Assembly (NCBI RefSeq): GCF_003469205.1
Contig: NZ_QSIN01000010.1
Location: 1 to 45,018, forward strand
Direction: 5' to 3'
Source of the DNA: Collinsella sp. AM33-4BH
Lineage (GTDB): Bacteria > Actinomycetota > Coriobacteriia > Coriobacteriales > Coriobacteriaceae
DNA: 45,018 nt
The notes under the pieces were generated by a model, which saw only the letters and a list, made by a program, of their open reading frames with translations, made no database searches and had not been told where the DNA came from. Positions 15,518-27,870 of the stretch are shown here, piece by piece. Each line of letters begins with the position of its first letter. Position 1 is the stretch's first letter. Both the position numbers and the translations under genes were made by a program.

Positions 15518-16534
15518 CTACAGCGAGTCTCTCTGAACGAGCTGCATGTGCATGACGGTGGTGGTGGGCTCGGCACCCTTGATCATGTCGAGCGCAATGT
15601 TGGCGGCCATGTGGCCTTCTTCGCGCAGGGGCTGGCGGACGGTCGTGAGTGCGGGGACGCAGCGCGTCGCAATCTCGTGATCGTCGAAGCCGACGACAGA
15701 AACTTCCGCCGGAACAGATAGGCCTGCCTCGTTGAGTGCGGTGATGACGCCAGCCGCGATACGGTCCGATCCGCAGAGCACGCCATCGAAAGCAATCTTG
15801 CGCGCGAGGATCTGGCGCATGGCCTGATAGCCGTCTCCGCTGTTCCAGCCGGTATAGATAACGTTTGCGTCTGGGAGGTCTTCGCCCAAGACGGCGCGGT
15901 AGCCGCGCAGGCGGTCGACAACAGCGGGGTTGTCTTGCGGTCCCAACACGGCGACGATATCTTTGCGCCCGCGCTCCTTCATGGCGTGTGCCGCAAAGCG
16001 TCCGCCCTCTTCGTCGTCAGAGTAGACCGTCGAGAACACATCGCGATAGGGGTGGCCCTCGAGCTGGCCGCACAACACGGTGGGTACGCCCAGCTCGCGC
16101 AGCACCTCGAGCAGCTCGCTGCCCTTGTAGGGGGAGACGTCGATCACGGCGTCGAACGAGCGGCGCTCAAAGTGCTCGCGTGCGCGGTTGCGCTCATGCG
16201 TAGAAGACGCCTGCAAGATAACGGGCAGATAGGACGACTCCGACAGTTCCTCGGTAATACCGCTCAAAAACTCGCTATAGGTGGGGTCGCTGAAGAGTTC
16301 ACTCAGGGGCTCGGTCACGAGCACGGCGATGATTTCCGTGCGCCCGACAGCGAGCGCTCGGCCACGGGCATTGGGGACAAAATTGACTTTCTTGGCCGCC
16401 GCACGGACGCGCTTTTTGGTTTCCTCGCTAATGCGGGGCGAATCGTTGAGGGCGCGCGATGCCGTGGAGCGCGACACGCCGGCAGCTGCGGCAACCTCGG
16501 CAAGCGTAGGTGCGGTGCGAACTGGTTGGGTCAT
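15518..16534 (-). CDS. LacI-family repressor of the beta-galactosidase operon
   Basis: Transcriptional regulator of 338 residues. The N-terminal helix-turn-helix (TLAEVAAAAGVSRSTASRAL, residues 10-29) and hinge helix (RGRALAVGR) are followed by a periplasmic-binding-protein-like sugar domain with the usual end motif VVGFDDHEIATRCVPALTTV. The ATG at 16534 follows AGGAGA. It is divergent from the beta-galactosidase gene, and the 376-bp gap between them holds three ACAACCGGTTGCAC operators. CCGG-centred palindromes are typical LacI-family sites, so local control of the galactosidase is the likely role. The ligand is probably a beta-galactoside or its product. Confidence 0.92.
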   Translation of the reverse strand: MTQPVRTAPTLAEVAAAAGVSRSTASRALNDSPRISEETKKRVRAAAKKVNFVPNARGRALAVGRTEIIAVLVTEPLSELFSDPTYSEFLSGITEELSESSYLPVILQASSTHERNRAREHFERRSFDAVIDVSPYKGSELLEVLRELGVPTVLCGQLEGHPYRDVFSTVYSDDEEGGRFAAHAMKERGRKDIVAVLGPQDNPAVVDRLRGYRAVLGEDLPDANVIYTGWNSGDGYQAMRQILARKIAFDGVLCGSDRIAAGVITALNEAGLSVPAEVSVVGFDDHEIATRCVPALTTVRQPLREEGHMAANIALDMIKGAEPTTTVMHMQLVQRDSL

Positions 16535-16790
16535 GGCGTCTCCTGGAAAATGCGGTCGATGTTGTCACTGATACGGGCTGGTGCGGATACAGCTTACTAT
16601 AGTGCACCTGAACAGCGTTCATGATATCCGGTGACAGGTGTCGTTTTGCAACCAAGCCGCAATCGAATACGTCTCGTGTGGGTGAGATATCAGCGGGCGT
16701 GGCGGTTGCCTACGAGCTTAAGAACGATGTTTTGCGCTGAGTTTCGATACTCAGGGTGACATAAGTGTCGCAGCTGTACAACCGGTTGCA

Positions 16791-16818
16791 CCGTTAATCC
16801 GACCAAATCGACCGTTCA
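16791..16818 (+). promoter_or_regulatory. CCGTT direct-repeat module (beta-galactosidase copy)
   Basis: CCGTT at 16791 and CCGTTCA at 16812 are 21 bp apart with CCAAATCG between. The same module lies before uxaC, the GPH transporter and the GH105 gene. Its second repeat starts 19 bp before the -35 box; at the other three promoters the distance is 27-29 bp, about one helical turn more. Confidence 0.65.
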
Positions 16819-16830
16819 GCGGACAACCGG

Positions 16831-16860
16831 TTGCACAATTTTTTGCATCGCCCGTAAGAT
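16831..16860 (+). promoter_or_regulatory. Beta-galactosidase promoter
   Basis: -35 TTGCAC (16831-16836) and -10 TAAGAT (16855-16860), spacing 18 bp, 51 bp before the start codon. The operators overlap both ends, so repression by blocking RNA polymerase is expected. Confidence 0.65.
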
Positions 16861-16895
16861 AAGGACAACCGGTTGCACAAGAATCACTACGATGA

Positions 16896-19919
<3,024 letters not shown>

Positions 19920-19922
19920 GTC

Positions 19923-20378
19923 ATGCATGTCTTTAACTCGCGCGCCGATTTCGACGCTCAGATGAAGTCCGTCAAGAAGTGGATGCGCACCGGTCAGGCG
20001 CTCGATGGCGTTGCCGACCTGCAGCACGACGTGGCTTACTCCATCGGCGACTCGTTGGTGTACTGGTGGGTCTATGCCCGCGAGGCCGCTACCGCCGATC
20101 TGGTCGGTCACCGTCGCTACCATGCCGTGCTCGCTCCGCTCGACGGCGACCTGACCGTCGAGGTTGCCCCCAAGGCAGACCTCACCTGCATCCGTGCTTA
20201 CAGCGATATCGATGATCGCGAGCGCTTTGAGGGTGCGGGGGAGACCGTGACGATTCCCGCCGGCGGCGTTGCCGTCGTCGAAATTGACGAGGCCTACCGT
20301 GTCGTGGCCGATGCCGCGGATTCCCGCGTCGTGGTACTGCACGTGACGGTTGAAGGTTATTCCTTCCCCAACAAGTAG
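19923..20378 (+). CDS. EbgC/YhcH-family partner protein
   Basis: Protein of 151 residues of the YhcH/YjgK/YiaL (DUF386) cupin family. EbgC, a member, is the small subunit of the evolved beta-galactosidase of E. coli and is needed for its full activity. Visible features are the HRRYHAVL motif around residue 61, AYSDIDDRERFEGAG, and a C-terminal VLHVTVEGY carrying the metal-site His. Its ribosome site GGAGG lies at the end of the galactosidase gene, three bases before which the two genes meet, so translation is coupled. Other family members act on sialic acid or gluconate sugars, but the context favours the EbgC role. Confidence 0.88.
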   Translation: MHVFNSRADFDAQMKSVKKWMRTGQALDGVADLQHDVAYSIGDSLVYWWVYAREAATADLVGHRRYHAVLAPLDGDLTVEVAPKADLTCIRAYSDIDDRERFEGAGETVTIPAGGVAVVEIDEAYRVVADAADSRVVVLHVTVEGYSFPNK

Positions 20379-20411
20379 TATTCGTCCGTTTGGACGTTTG
20401 CTTCGCGCCGT

Positions 20412-20455
20412 TAAGGGGGATGGCTTTGTTGACTCCCTTTTCCCCATTCCCCTTA
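20412..20455. repeat. Weak hairpin after the beta-galactosidase operon
   Basis: Arms 20412-20423 and 20444-20455 pair over 12 bp with one wobble and a 20-base loop. There is no T-run on the plus strand, so termination here is doubtful. Confidence 0.35.
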
Positions 20456-20519
20456 GCAGGTGCGCCGTCCACGATTGCGCTTGCAGTCCGGACGGTTTTA
20501 GATGAGATATAACGGATGA

Positions 20520-21995
<1,476 letters not shown>

Positions 21996-22042
21996 CGGCT
22001 AGGATTAATCTACGGCTGTGGAATAAATCGATTCCCTTTCCT

Positions 22043-22072
22043 AAGGAGGGGCCTTACGAGGCCCCTCCTTTT
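22043..22072 (+). terminator. Terminator after the APC permease
   Basis: Perfect 12-bp stem (22043-22054 with 22059-22070), tetraloop TACG, then TTGTGTTTTG. Confidence 0.88.
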
Positions 22073-22098
22073 GTGTTTTGGGGCATGGTTTTGGACCC

Positions 22099-22320
22099 CG
22101 TGGTCAAAAAATGCCAAATATGAGTACTGTTGCAAAAGAGGTGTCATATTTTTCGGCCTGTTCTGAGCAAAAACGGGCTCAAAATCAATTTATCTAACCC
22201 CCTTTAAAGGGCGTTTGACGGCTTTCAACCTCTTCGAATCGCTCAAAGCAGGCACTTTGCTCGCGATTTTGCTGCTACTAAATCGGTGACAGTACTCATA
22301 TTTGCCACTTTTTGCCCACG
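22099..22320. repeat. MITE-like element with 33-bp terminal inverted repeats
   Basis: Ends 22099-22131 and 22288-22320 are inverted copies matching at 29 of 33 positions, both carrying CAAATATGAGTACTGT. The 156 bp between them are AT-richer than the flanks (about half A+T) and hold no convincing open frame. No clear target duplication is seen at the borders. It fills most of the 420-bp gap between the permease and the HPr gene. Confidence 0.65.
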
Positions 22321-22416
22321 AGGTGTTCAGAGGAGCTCTCGACAAGCATCTAACGCTACAATAACTACCACGTGGTTGGGTTTGCCGGCCGAATGTGCGA
22401 TGCCGCGGGAGGGGAC

Positions 22417-22665
22417 ATGGTCGAGTTTACAAAGACGATTAAAGATCCGTTGGGACTGCATGCCCGCCCGGTTGCGCTGCTTTACGACATCATTGCCAAG
22501 CATCGTAGCAACGTATCGGTCAGTATCGGCGATCGCCATACCGACGGCCGCGATGTAATGGGGCTCATGGCTCTCTACGGCGAGTGCGGCGAGGACATCA
22601 TCTTCCGCGTTTCGGGCGTAGACGAGGCTTCCTGCGTCACATCGATCAGAAACCTCTCGCTCTAA
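22417..22665 (+). CDS. HPr-family phosphocarrier lacking the regulatory serine
   Basis: Small cytoplasmic phosphocarrier of the sugar phosphotransferase system, 82 residues, matching HPr in length. The phospho-accepting His is in GLHARPVALL. The segment that normally reads KSIMGVMSLG in Gram-positive HPr, with regulatory Ser46, here reads GRDVMGLMALYG: the serine is an Asp. HPr kinase could therefore not phosphorylate it, or the Asp could mimic the phosphorylated state. The ATG at 22417 follows GGGAGGGG. It stands alone with its own terminator, not beside ptsI, so it may be a paralogue with a special role rather than the main HPr. Confidence 0.87.
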   Translation: MVEFTKTIKDPLGLHARPVALLYDIIAKHRSNVSVSIGDRHTDGRDVMGLMALYGECGEDIIFRVSGVDEASCVTSIRNLSL

Positions 22666-22674
22666 GCATGACAG

Positions 22675-22710
22675 GGCGCGGCAAAGGACAGCTCTTTGCC
22701 GCGCCTTTTT
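22675..22710 (+). terminator. Terminator after the HPr gene
   Basis: Perfect 12-bp stem (22675-22686 with 22694-22705), seven-base loop, then TTTTT. Confidence 0.9.
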
Positions 22711-22757
22711 GTTTCGTATAGGAAACTTTTTCGAAATCTAAATGGGGACCCTTTCCA

Positions 22758-22811
22758 AAAAGTTAACCACGTGCTAGTTTACTATAGCGAACATAGACGT
22801 GGTTAACTTTT
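22758..22811. promoter_or_regulatory. Paired inverted operators at the feo promoter
   Basis: AAAAGTTAACCACG (22758-22771) and CGTGGTTAACTTTT (22798-22811) are perfect inverted copies with centres 40 bp apart. Each contains GTTAAC. A -10-like TACTAT lies near the midpoint at 22780-22785. The layout suggests a metal-dependent repressor (DtxR/IdeR or Fur type) acting on both sides of the feo start site. Confidence 0.6.
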
Positions 22812-22854
22812 GCTGCGTCGATGTTGAGGACGAACTGACGTTAGGAGCTCACTC

Positions 22855-23097
22855 ATGTCTTGCGGACCGCAGATGCCGGCTATGCCGCTTTCGATGGTAA
22901 AAGCGGGCGAAACCGTGCGCGTGTCTCGCGTAAAGGGCAATGAGGATATGAAGCACCATCTCAAGGACCTCGGCTTTGTCGAGGGCAACGAGATCCACGT
23001 GGTGAGCTCGAGTGGCGCCAATATCATCGTCACGGTGCTGGGTGCACGCTTTGGTATCGATTCCAAGGTTGCCATGCACATCATGACCGTCGGTTAG
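22855..23097 (+). CDS. feoA: FeoA-domain protein 1
   Basis: Protein of 80 residues with the SH3-like FeoA fold, which assists FeoB in ferrous iron uptake at the inner face of the membrane. The core runs from VKAGETVRVSRVKGN through HHLKDLGFVEGNEIHVV to GARFGIDSKVAMHIMT. Compared with the second FeoA it has a 12-residue N-terminal extension containing one Cys (MSCGPQMPAMPL). The ATG at 22855 follows AGGAG by seven bases. It opens the operon feoA-feoA-feoB behind the paired operator. Confidence 0.92.
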   Translation: MSCGPQMPAMPLSMVKAGETVRVSRVKGNEDMKHHLKDLGFVEGNEIHVVSSSGANIIVTVLGARFGIDSKVAMHIMTVG

Positions 23098-23137
23098 TTC
23101 GTAGCATTTCGCAAAAAGCTGAAAGGGGGACAAGTAC

Positions 23138-23359
23138 ATGAAGACGTTGGGTGACGTCAAGGTGGGCGAGAGCTCTACCATCGTCAAGCTTCACGGTGAG
23201 GGTGCACTGCGCCGTCACCTTATGGACCTGGGGCTCATCAAGGGCACGTCGTTTAAGGTCGTAAAGGTCGCACCGCTCGGAGATCCGGTCGAGATCAACG
23301 TGCGCGGCTACGAGCTTTCCATCCGCAAGGAGGAGGCTGCCGTCGTCGAGGTCCAGTAA
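23138..23359 (+). CDS. feoA: FeoA-domain protein 2
   Basis: Second FeoA of the locus, 73 residues, with the typical pattern HLMDLGLIKGTSFKVVKVAPLGDP and ending in a strand IRKEEAAVVEV. It differs clearly from the first FeoA, so the pair is not a recent duplication. The ribosome site AAAGGGGG precedes the ATG at 23138. Two different FeoA proteins beside one FeoB may bind the transporter together or at different iron levels; that is inference. Confidence 0.93.
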   Translation: MKTLGDVKVGESSTIVKLHGEGALRRHLMDLGLIKGTSFKVVKVAPLGDPVEINVRGYELSIRKEEAAVVEVQ

Positions 23360-23387
23360 GGGCCAGCGGCATGTATTCTTGCAGGTA

Positions 23388-23407
23388 AAGTTAGGTTTTT
23401 CTAACTT
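23388..23407. promoter_or_regulatory. DtxR-like palindrome between feoA and feoB
   Basis: AAGTTAG (23388-23394) and CTAACTT (23401-23407) are perfect inverted halves with spacer GTTTTT. The TTAG/CTAA halves resemble DtxR/IdeR boxes. It lies 76 bp before feoB and could drive separate iron control of feoB. Confidence 0.5.
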
Positions 23408-23482
23408 AGCAATGCAACGTTGAAGCACAATATCCAGCCCGCTCGGAGATGACAGCGCGGGCACACAAGGAAGAAGGATTGA

Positions 23483-25810
23483 ATGGCGGATTCTCAGATC
23501 CATGTCGCGCTGGCGGGTAACCCCAACTGCGGCAAGACCACGCTTTTCAACCTGATCACCGGCGCCAACGGCTACGTTGGCAACTGGCCCGGTGTCACGG
23601 TTGAGAAAAAGGAAGCCAAGCTCCTGAGTGACAAGAACGTCACGATTACGGACCTCCCCGGCATCTACTCGCTTTCCCCCTACAGCCCCGAGGAGCAGTG
23701 CTCGCGCGACTACCTCATGAGCGGCGAGCCCGATGTCGTTGTCCAGGTGGTCGATGCCACCAACCTCGAGCGCAACCTGTACCTGGCGCTTCAGGTTATC
23801 GAGACCGGCCTGCCCGTGGTCGTGGCCCTCAACATGGCCGACCTCGTGGAGAAGAACGGCGACAAGATCGACACGGACAAGCTTTCCAAGAAGCTTGGCT
23901 GCCCGGTCATGATGATCTCGGCCCTTAAAAACAAGGGTATCAAGGAGCTGTTCGAGCAGGTCAAGAAGTCTGCTGCTTCCAAGGGCCAGGTGCCGGAGCA
24001 CAAGTTCGATTCCTCCATCGAGGACGTTCTGGACCACATCGAGAACAACCTGCCGGCGAGCGTTCCCGCCAACAAGCGTCGCTACTACGCTGTCAAGCTG
24101 TTTGAGCGCGACGCGGACGCCTGCAAGCTCATCAACCTCACCAAGGAGAAGGCCGCTCGCGTCGAGCAGCTGGTCGCCCAGTGCGAGCAGGATTGCGACG
24201 ACGACGCCGAGTCCATCATCACCGGCGAGCGCTATGGCGTGATTGCCCACATTATCGACGAGTGCATGACCAAAGCTCCGGCCAAGATGAGCGCCTCCGA
24301 GAAGATCGACCGCGTGGTTACCAACCGTATCCTGGGCCTGCCGATCTTTGTGGTCATCATGTTCTGCGTGTACTACATCGCCGTTTCCACCCTGGGCGGC
24401 ACGGTGACCGACTTCACCAACGACCAGCTCTTTGGCACCGACGGTTGGTATGTGCTCGGCCAGGGCCGCGACGCCTACGACGCAGCTGTCGAGGCTGCGG
24501 GTGACGCCGCCGACTCGGTCGACCCGGCACAGTACGGCCCCTATGTTCCGGGTATTACCACCGTGGTGCACGATGCCCTTGTGGCGGGCGGCACCGAGGA
24601 CGGTGGCCTGGTCGATTCGCTGGTCTGTGACGGTATCGTCGGCGGTCTGGGCGCCATCTTCGGCTTCGTGCCGCAGATGTTCCTGCTGTTCGTGATGCTG
24701 TCTTTCTTGGAGGACTGCGGCTACATGGCCCGCGTCGCCTTCATCATGGACCGCGTGTTCCGCCGCTTTGGCCTGTCCGGTAAGTCCTTCATCCCCATGC
24801 TCGTGTCCTCGGGCTGCGGCGTCCCCGGCGTCATGGCCACCAAGACCATCGAGAACGAGAAGGACCGCCGCATGACGGTCATGACCACCACGTTCATTCC
24901 CTGTGGCGCCAAGCTGCCGATCATCGCTCTGCTCATGGGTTCCATCATCGGCGATTCTTCCACCACCGCCGCATGGATCAGCCCGCTGTTCTACTTCTTG
25001 GGCGTCTTTGCCGTCATCGCCTCGGGCCTCATGCTCAAGAAGACCAAGCTCTTCGCCGGTCGCCCGACGCCGTTCGTTATGGAGCTTCCCGCCTATCACT
25101 TCCCGGCAATCCGCTCTTGGGCGCTGCATGTATGGGAGCGCTGCTGGGCCTTTATCAAGAAGGCCGGCACGGTCATCTTCGCGTCCACCGTCGTGGTTTG
25201 GTTCCTCTCCAACTTTGGTAGCTACAACGGTTCCTTCGGCTTCCTGCCTGCGATGGACGGCATCCCTGAGGAGTTTATGGACTACTCCGTGCTCGCCATG
25301 CTGGGCAACCTGGTCGCTTGGATCTTCGCCCCGCTCGGCTTTAGCACCTGGCAGGCCACCGCGCTGACTGTCTCTGGACTTGTCGCCAAGGAGAACGTCG
25401 TCGCCACCGCCGGCTCGCTGCTGTCCGTTGCCGACGCCGCCGAGACCGACCCGAGCCTGTGGACCGCGTTTGCGGGCATGTTTCCCACCATGGGCGCTTG
25501 CGTTGCCTTTGGCGCCTTTAACCTGCTGTGCGCCCCGTGCTTTGCCGCCATGGGCACTATCCGCAACCAGATGGACTCCGGCAAGTGGACCGCGATTGCC
25601 ATCGGCTACGAGTGCGCCTTTGCCTGGGTGATCGGCCTGTTCATCAACCAGTTCTACAACCTGCTTGTCCTTGGCCAGTTTGGTATTTGGACGGTTGTAG
25701 CCATCGTTCTGCTGGTTGCGATGCTCTTCCAGATCTTCCGTCCCATGTCCAAGCACGCTTGGACCGACGAGGACGAGACCAACACCGCTTCCGCTGCAGT
25801 TTCCGCTTAA
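23483..25810 (+). CDS. feoB: Ferrous iron transporter FeoB
   Basis: Inner-membrane ferrous iron transporter of 775 residues with an N-terminal GTPase. G motifs: GNPNCGKTT at 12-20, switch I GNWPGVTVEKKE, DLPGIYSL, NMAD (for NKxD) and SALK. A helical GDI-like region follows to about residue 270. The membrane part contains two Gate domains; the iron-path Cys of the first is in SSGCGVPGVMATKTIEN. A periplasmic loop of about 70 residues (GTDGWYVLGQGRD onward) is longer than in E. coli FeoB and is acidic. The ATG at 23483 follows AAGGAAGAAGG. It is the last gene of the feo operon. Confidence 0.96.
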   Translation: MADSQIHVALAGNPNCGKTTLFNLITGANGYVGNWPGVTVEKKEAKLLSDKNVTITDLPGIYSLSPYSPEEQCSRDYLMSGEPDVVVQVVDATNLERNLYLALQVIETGLPVVVALNMADLVEKNGDKIDTDKLSKKLGCPVMMISALKNKGIKELFEQVKKSAASKGQVPEHKFDSSIEDVLDHIENNLPASVPANKRRYYAVKLFERDADACKLINLTKEKAARVEQLVAQCEQDCDDDAESIITGERYGVIAHIIDECMTKAPAKMSASEKIDRVVTNRILGLPIFVVIMFCVYYIAVSTLGGTVTDFTNDQLFGTDGWYVLGQGRDAYDAAVEAAGDAADSVDPAQYGPYVPGITTVVHDALVAGGTEDGGLVDSLVCDGIVGGLGAIFGFVPQMFLLFVMLSFLEDCGYMARVAFIMDRVFRRFGLSGKSFIPMLVSSGCGVPGVMATKTIENEKDRRMTVMTTTFIPCGAKLPIIALLMGSIIGDSSTTAAWISPLFYFLGVFAVIASGLMLKKTKLFAGRPTPFVMELPAYHFPAIRSWALHVWERCWAFIKKAGTVIFASTVVVWFLSNFGSYNGSFGFLPAMDGIPEEFMDYSVLAMLGNLVAWIFAPLGFSTWQATALTVSGLVAKENVVATAGSLLSVADAAETDPSLWTAFAGMFPTMGACVAFGAFNLLCAPCFAAMGTIRNQMDSGKWTAIAIGYECAFAWVIGLFINQFYNLLVLGQFGIWTVVAIVLLVAMLFQIFRPMSKHAWTDEDETNTASAAVSA

Positions 25811-25839
25811 GTCCGAATAAGGATCAGCCCCTTTCCACG

Positions 25840-25872
25840 AGCCCGGGTGTCCCAGCGACACTCGGGCTTTTT
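25840..25872 (+). terminator. Terminator after feoB
   Basis: 12-bp stem (25840-25851 with 25857-25868, one wobble), five-base loop and a T-run. Confidence 0.85.
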
Positions 25873-25985
25873 GGTGAGGGAGATGTGGCGTTTCTGCAGA
25901 TAAAACCGACCAAAATATACCTGTCCCTTATTGGCAGGTGGAGAATGGGGTAAAGTAAGTGATGGTTAACTAGAGGAGGCTTGCT

Positions 25986-26186
25986 ATGGCACCTATCGAT
26001 ATTGTTGTACTGGCTATTATCGGTATTGCGTTTGTCGCCGTGTGCGTGCGCATTTATCGCAAGGGCACCTGCGCCGACTGCGCTCAAGGTGGCGTTTGCA
26101 CAGGACATTGTTCCAACAAAAAGACCTGCGCCGCACTTAAGGGCGTGGACAAAATTGCCGAAGACTTGGGCCGCGGTATCAAGTAA
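25986..26186 (+). CDS. FeoB-associated Cys-rich membrane protein
   Basis: Small protein of 66 residues. One membrane helix spans residues 4-21 (IDIVVLAIIGIAFVAVCV), followed by a basic stretch and a cysteine cluster at Cys29, Cys32, Cys38, Cys42 and Cys48. This layout matches the FeoB-associated Cys-rich membrane proteins found after feoB in Gram-positive bacteria; a role in handling iron on the cytoplasmic side is likely but not shown. The ATG at 25986 follows GAGGAGG. A terminator separates it from feoB, so it needs its own promoter, and it has its own terminator too. Confidence 0.85.
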   Translation: MAPIDIVVLAIIGIAFVAVCVRIYRKGTCADCAQGGVCTGHCSNKKTCAALKGVDKIAEDLGRGIK

Positions 26187-26198
26187 GGTCCGTCATCC

Positions 26199-26234
26199 AA
26201 GCGCCCCGCGAGCATCCGTTCGCGGGGCGCTTTG
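26199..26234 (+). terminator. Terminator after the Cys-rich protein gene
   Basis: Perfect 13-bp stem (26199-26211 with 26220-26232), eight-base loop; the T-run is short (TTTG). Confidence 0.8.
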
Positions 26235-26329
26235 CACATTTGGGGGCGAGCGTGGCGAGTTGAAGGGTGATTTTGGGGTATCGTTACCTGTACTGTTAAT
26301 TGGCAACTTATCTATAACGGAGTAACCCC

Positions 26330-27409
26330 ATGAGCGCTCGCGTAACCATGAAGGACATAGCCGCCGAGCTTGGCGTTTCCATCAATACCGTGCATAAGGC
26401 CCTGACGGGCAAGGCCGGCGTGAGCGAATCCGTGCGTGCCAAGGTGAATGCCAAGGCCGAGGCCATGGGTTACCACCGCAACACAAGTGCCTCGAGCCTG
26501 CGCCGCAAGGATATCAACTTGGTGTTTTGCCTGCCCCGCGCATCGCGCGAGGGGGCGTACTTTTTCCGTTACCTTTGGGAAGGCTGCAACCGCTTTGAGC
26601 AGGAGGTCATCGATCAGGGCATTACGGTTGAGCGCGTTGAATTTGGCGTGGGTGGCTACGCCGATGCGCTCGAGCAGATTGATGAGCGTCTGCAGGTGGG
26701 CGAGAAGATTGATGGCCTGCTTGCCTATGTTCCGGGCGATGACCGCGCAACCGAGCTCTTGAGGCAGATTGCCGAGGCGGGCGTGACAATCGAGCTCGTA
26801 GACGGCGACCGCCCGCACCTCGATCGCCTGGGTGCCAGTCTGGCGGACTATTCCGCGGCGGGCAGTCTTATGGCGGAGCAGGCGGCAAATCTGGTCCACG
26901 CTTCTGGGGCTGACGCCCGCGTGCTCCTGTTGGCGGGCGACCCTTATACCGACTCGCACTATCTGACCGCCCGCGCCTTTCATAATTACCTGCGCGAGCA
27001 CGATATTCCATGGCGGGTTGAGGACCTTGCCGGTGCCCATGCGCAAGTCAAACAGCTCGAGCGCGAGCTTGAGCAGCGCTTGAGTGCGCCGGATGCTCCC
27101 GAGCTCATCTGTAGCGTTTTTGCCGTTGGTTCCGAGGTGGTCGCCGATGCGCTTGTTTCGAGCGGCAAGGCCGGCAAGGTCATGGTGATCGGCAACGACC
27201 TGTTCCCCGAGAGCGCCCTGGCCTTACGCCGTGGCATTTTTACCAATATCGTCTATAAGGACCCGGTGAGCTTGGCCTACCGTGGTGCCAAGACCTTGGG
27301 CGAGTATTTGCTGTGGGGTAAAACTCCGGCGGAGCCCGTGCAGAAGGGTGCTGTGGAGATGGTGTTTGCCAGCAACGTCGACCGCTACTGCGAGCTTGCG
27401 GGAATTTAG
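26330..27409 (+). CDS. LacI-family regulator, probably of the uronate/pectin genes
   Basis: Transcriptional regulator of 359 residues. The helix-turn-helix MKDIAAELGVSINTVHKALTG begins at residue 7; in the recognition helix His replaces the usual Ser (NTVHKAL). A sugar-binding domain follows. The ATG at 26330 comes after CGGAG. It is followed by a strong terminator and then by the uxaC promoter, which carries two GTGAACGTTCAC palindromes that recur at the transporter and GH105 promoters. Position makes this protein the best candidate to bind them, but no such site was seen before its own gene. The inducer may be galacturonate, tagaturonate or a pectin dimer. Confidence 0.88.
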   Translation: MSARVTMKDIAAELGVSINTVHKALTGKAGVSESVRAKVNAKAEAMGYHRNTSASSLRRKDINLVFCLPRASREGAYFFRYLWEGCNRFEQEVIDQGITVERVEFGVGGYADALEQIDERLQVGEKIDGLLAYVPGDDRATELLRQIAEAGVTIELVDGDRPHLDRLGASLADYSAAGSLMAEQAANLVHASGADARVLLLAGDPYTDSHYLTARAFHNYLREHDIPWRVEDLAGAHAQVKQLERELEQRLSAPDAPELICSVFAVGSEVVADALVSSGKAGKVMVIGNDLFPESALALRRGIFTNIVYKDPVSLAYRGAKTLGEYLLWGKTPAEPVQKGAVEMVFASNVDRYCELAGI

Positions 27410-27499
27410 CCGTTTGGTCAGGTACCCCCTCTTGCGGCGTGCATTTTTTGGAGTATTCAGCAATGGCGTGTTCCGAAAGAGGCTCAGAACGACTGTTTT

Positions 27500-27542
27500 A
27501 AGTGCCTCCGATGGCGTAAATCGCCATCGGAGGCACTTTTTT
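27500..27542 (+). terminator. Terminator after the LacI-family regulator
   Basis: Perfect 17-bp stem (27500-27516 with 27522-27538), five-base loop, then TTTT. No gene lies between here and 27871. Confidence 0.93.
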
Positions 27543-27723
27543 ATGCCGATCGGGCGCGATATGCGCATCAAATAGGGCGTCGAGGACGGTGCGCAGTACG
27601 CCCCGATGCTGAATATTCCCAAAAATGTACGCCGAGACATGACCCACCTGAGCAAAAACGCCCAGGTTCGGTGTTCGGGGACGTTAGTCCATCCGCAATG
27701 CATGCGTGTCACGGCTCCAACAA

Positions 27724-27751
27724 CCGTTGAACGGACAAAATCGACCGTTCA
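27724..27751 (+). promoter_or_regulatory. CCGTT direct-repeat module (uxaC copy)
   Basis: CCGTT at 27724 (inside the palindrome CCGTTGAACGG) and CCGTTCA at 27745, 21 bp apart with ACAAAATCG between. It lies 29 bp upstream of the -35 box. Confidence 0.65.
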
Positions 27752-27764
27752 CCCCATGGTGGTT

Positions 27765-27818
27765 AGGTGAACGTTCACCTTTTAAGTCGCAATGAATTAG
27801 TATAGTGAACGTTCACCT
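27765..27818. promoter_or_regulatory. uxaC promoter with paired operators
   Basis: The 16-bp palindrome AGGTGAACGTTCACCT (27765-27780) and GTGAACGTTCAC (27805-27816) have cores 38 bp apart. The first supplies the -35 box TTCACC (27774-27779). A -10 box TAGTAT (27798-27803) lies 18 bp on, and the second operator covers the start site. Confidence 0.8.
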
Positions 27819-27870
27819 AGAGGATAACGAGCGCATCGTGTGCCCGCTCCGCCAACAAAGGGGTTGTTTG

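Larger units (their letters stand above)
16778..16878. promoter_or_regulatory. Three LacI-type operators at the beta-galactosidase promoter
   Basis: ACAACCGGTTGCAC occurs three times, at 16778-16791, 16823-16836 and 16865-16878, each around the palindrome CAACCGGTTG. Spacings are 45 and 42 bp, about four helical turns. The middle copy overlaps the -35 box TTGCAC (16831-16836) and the last overlaps the expected start site. Confidence 0.9.
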
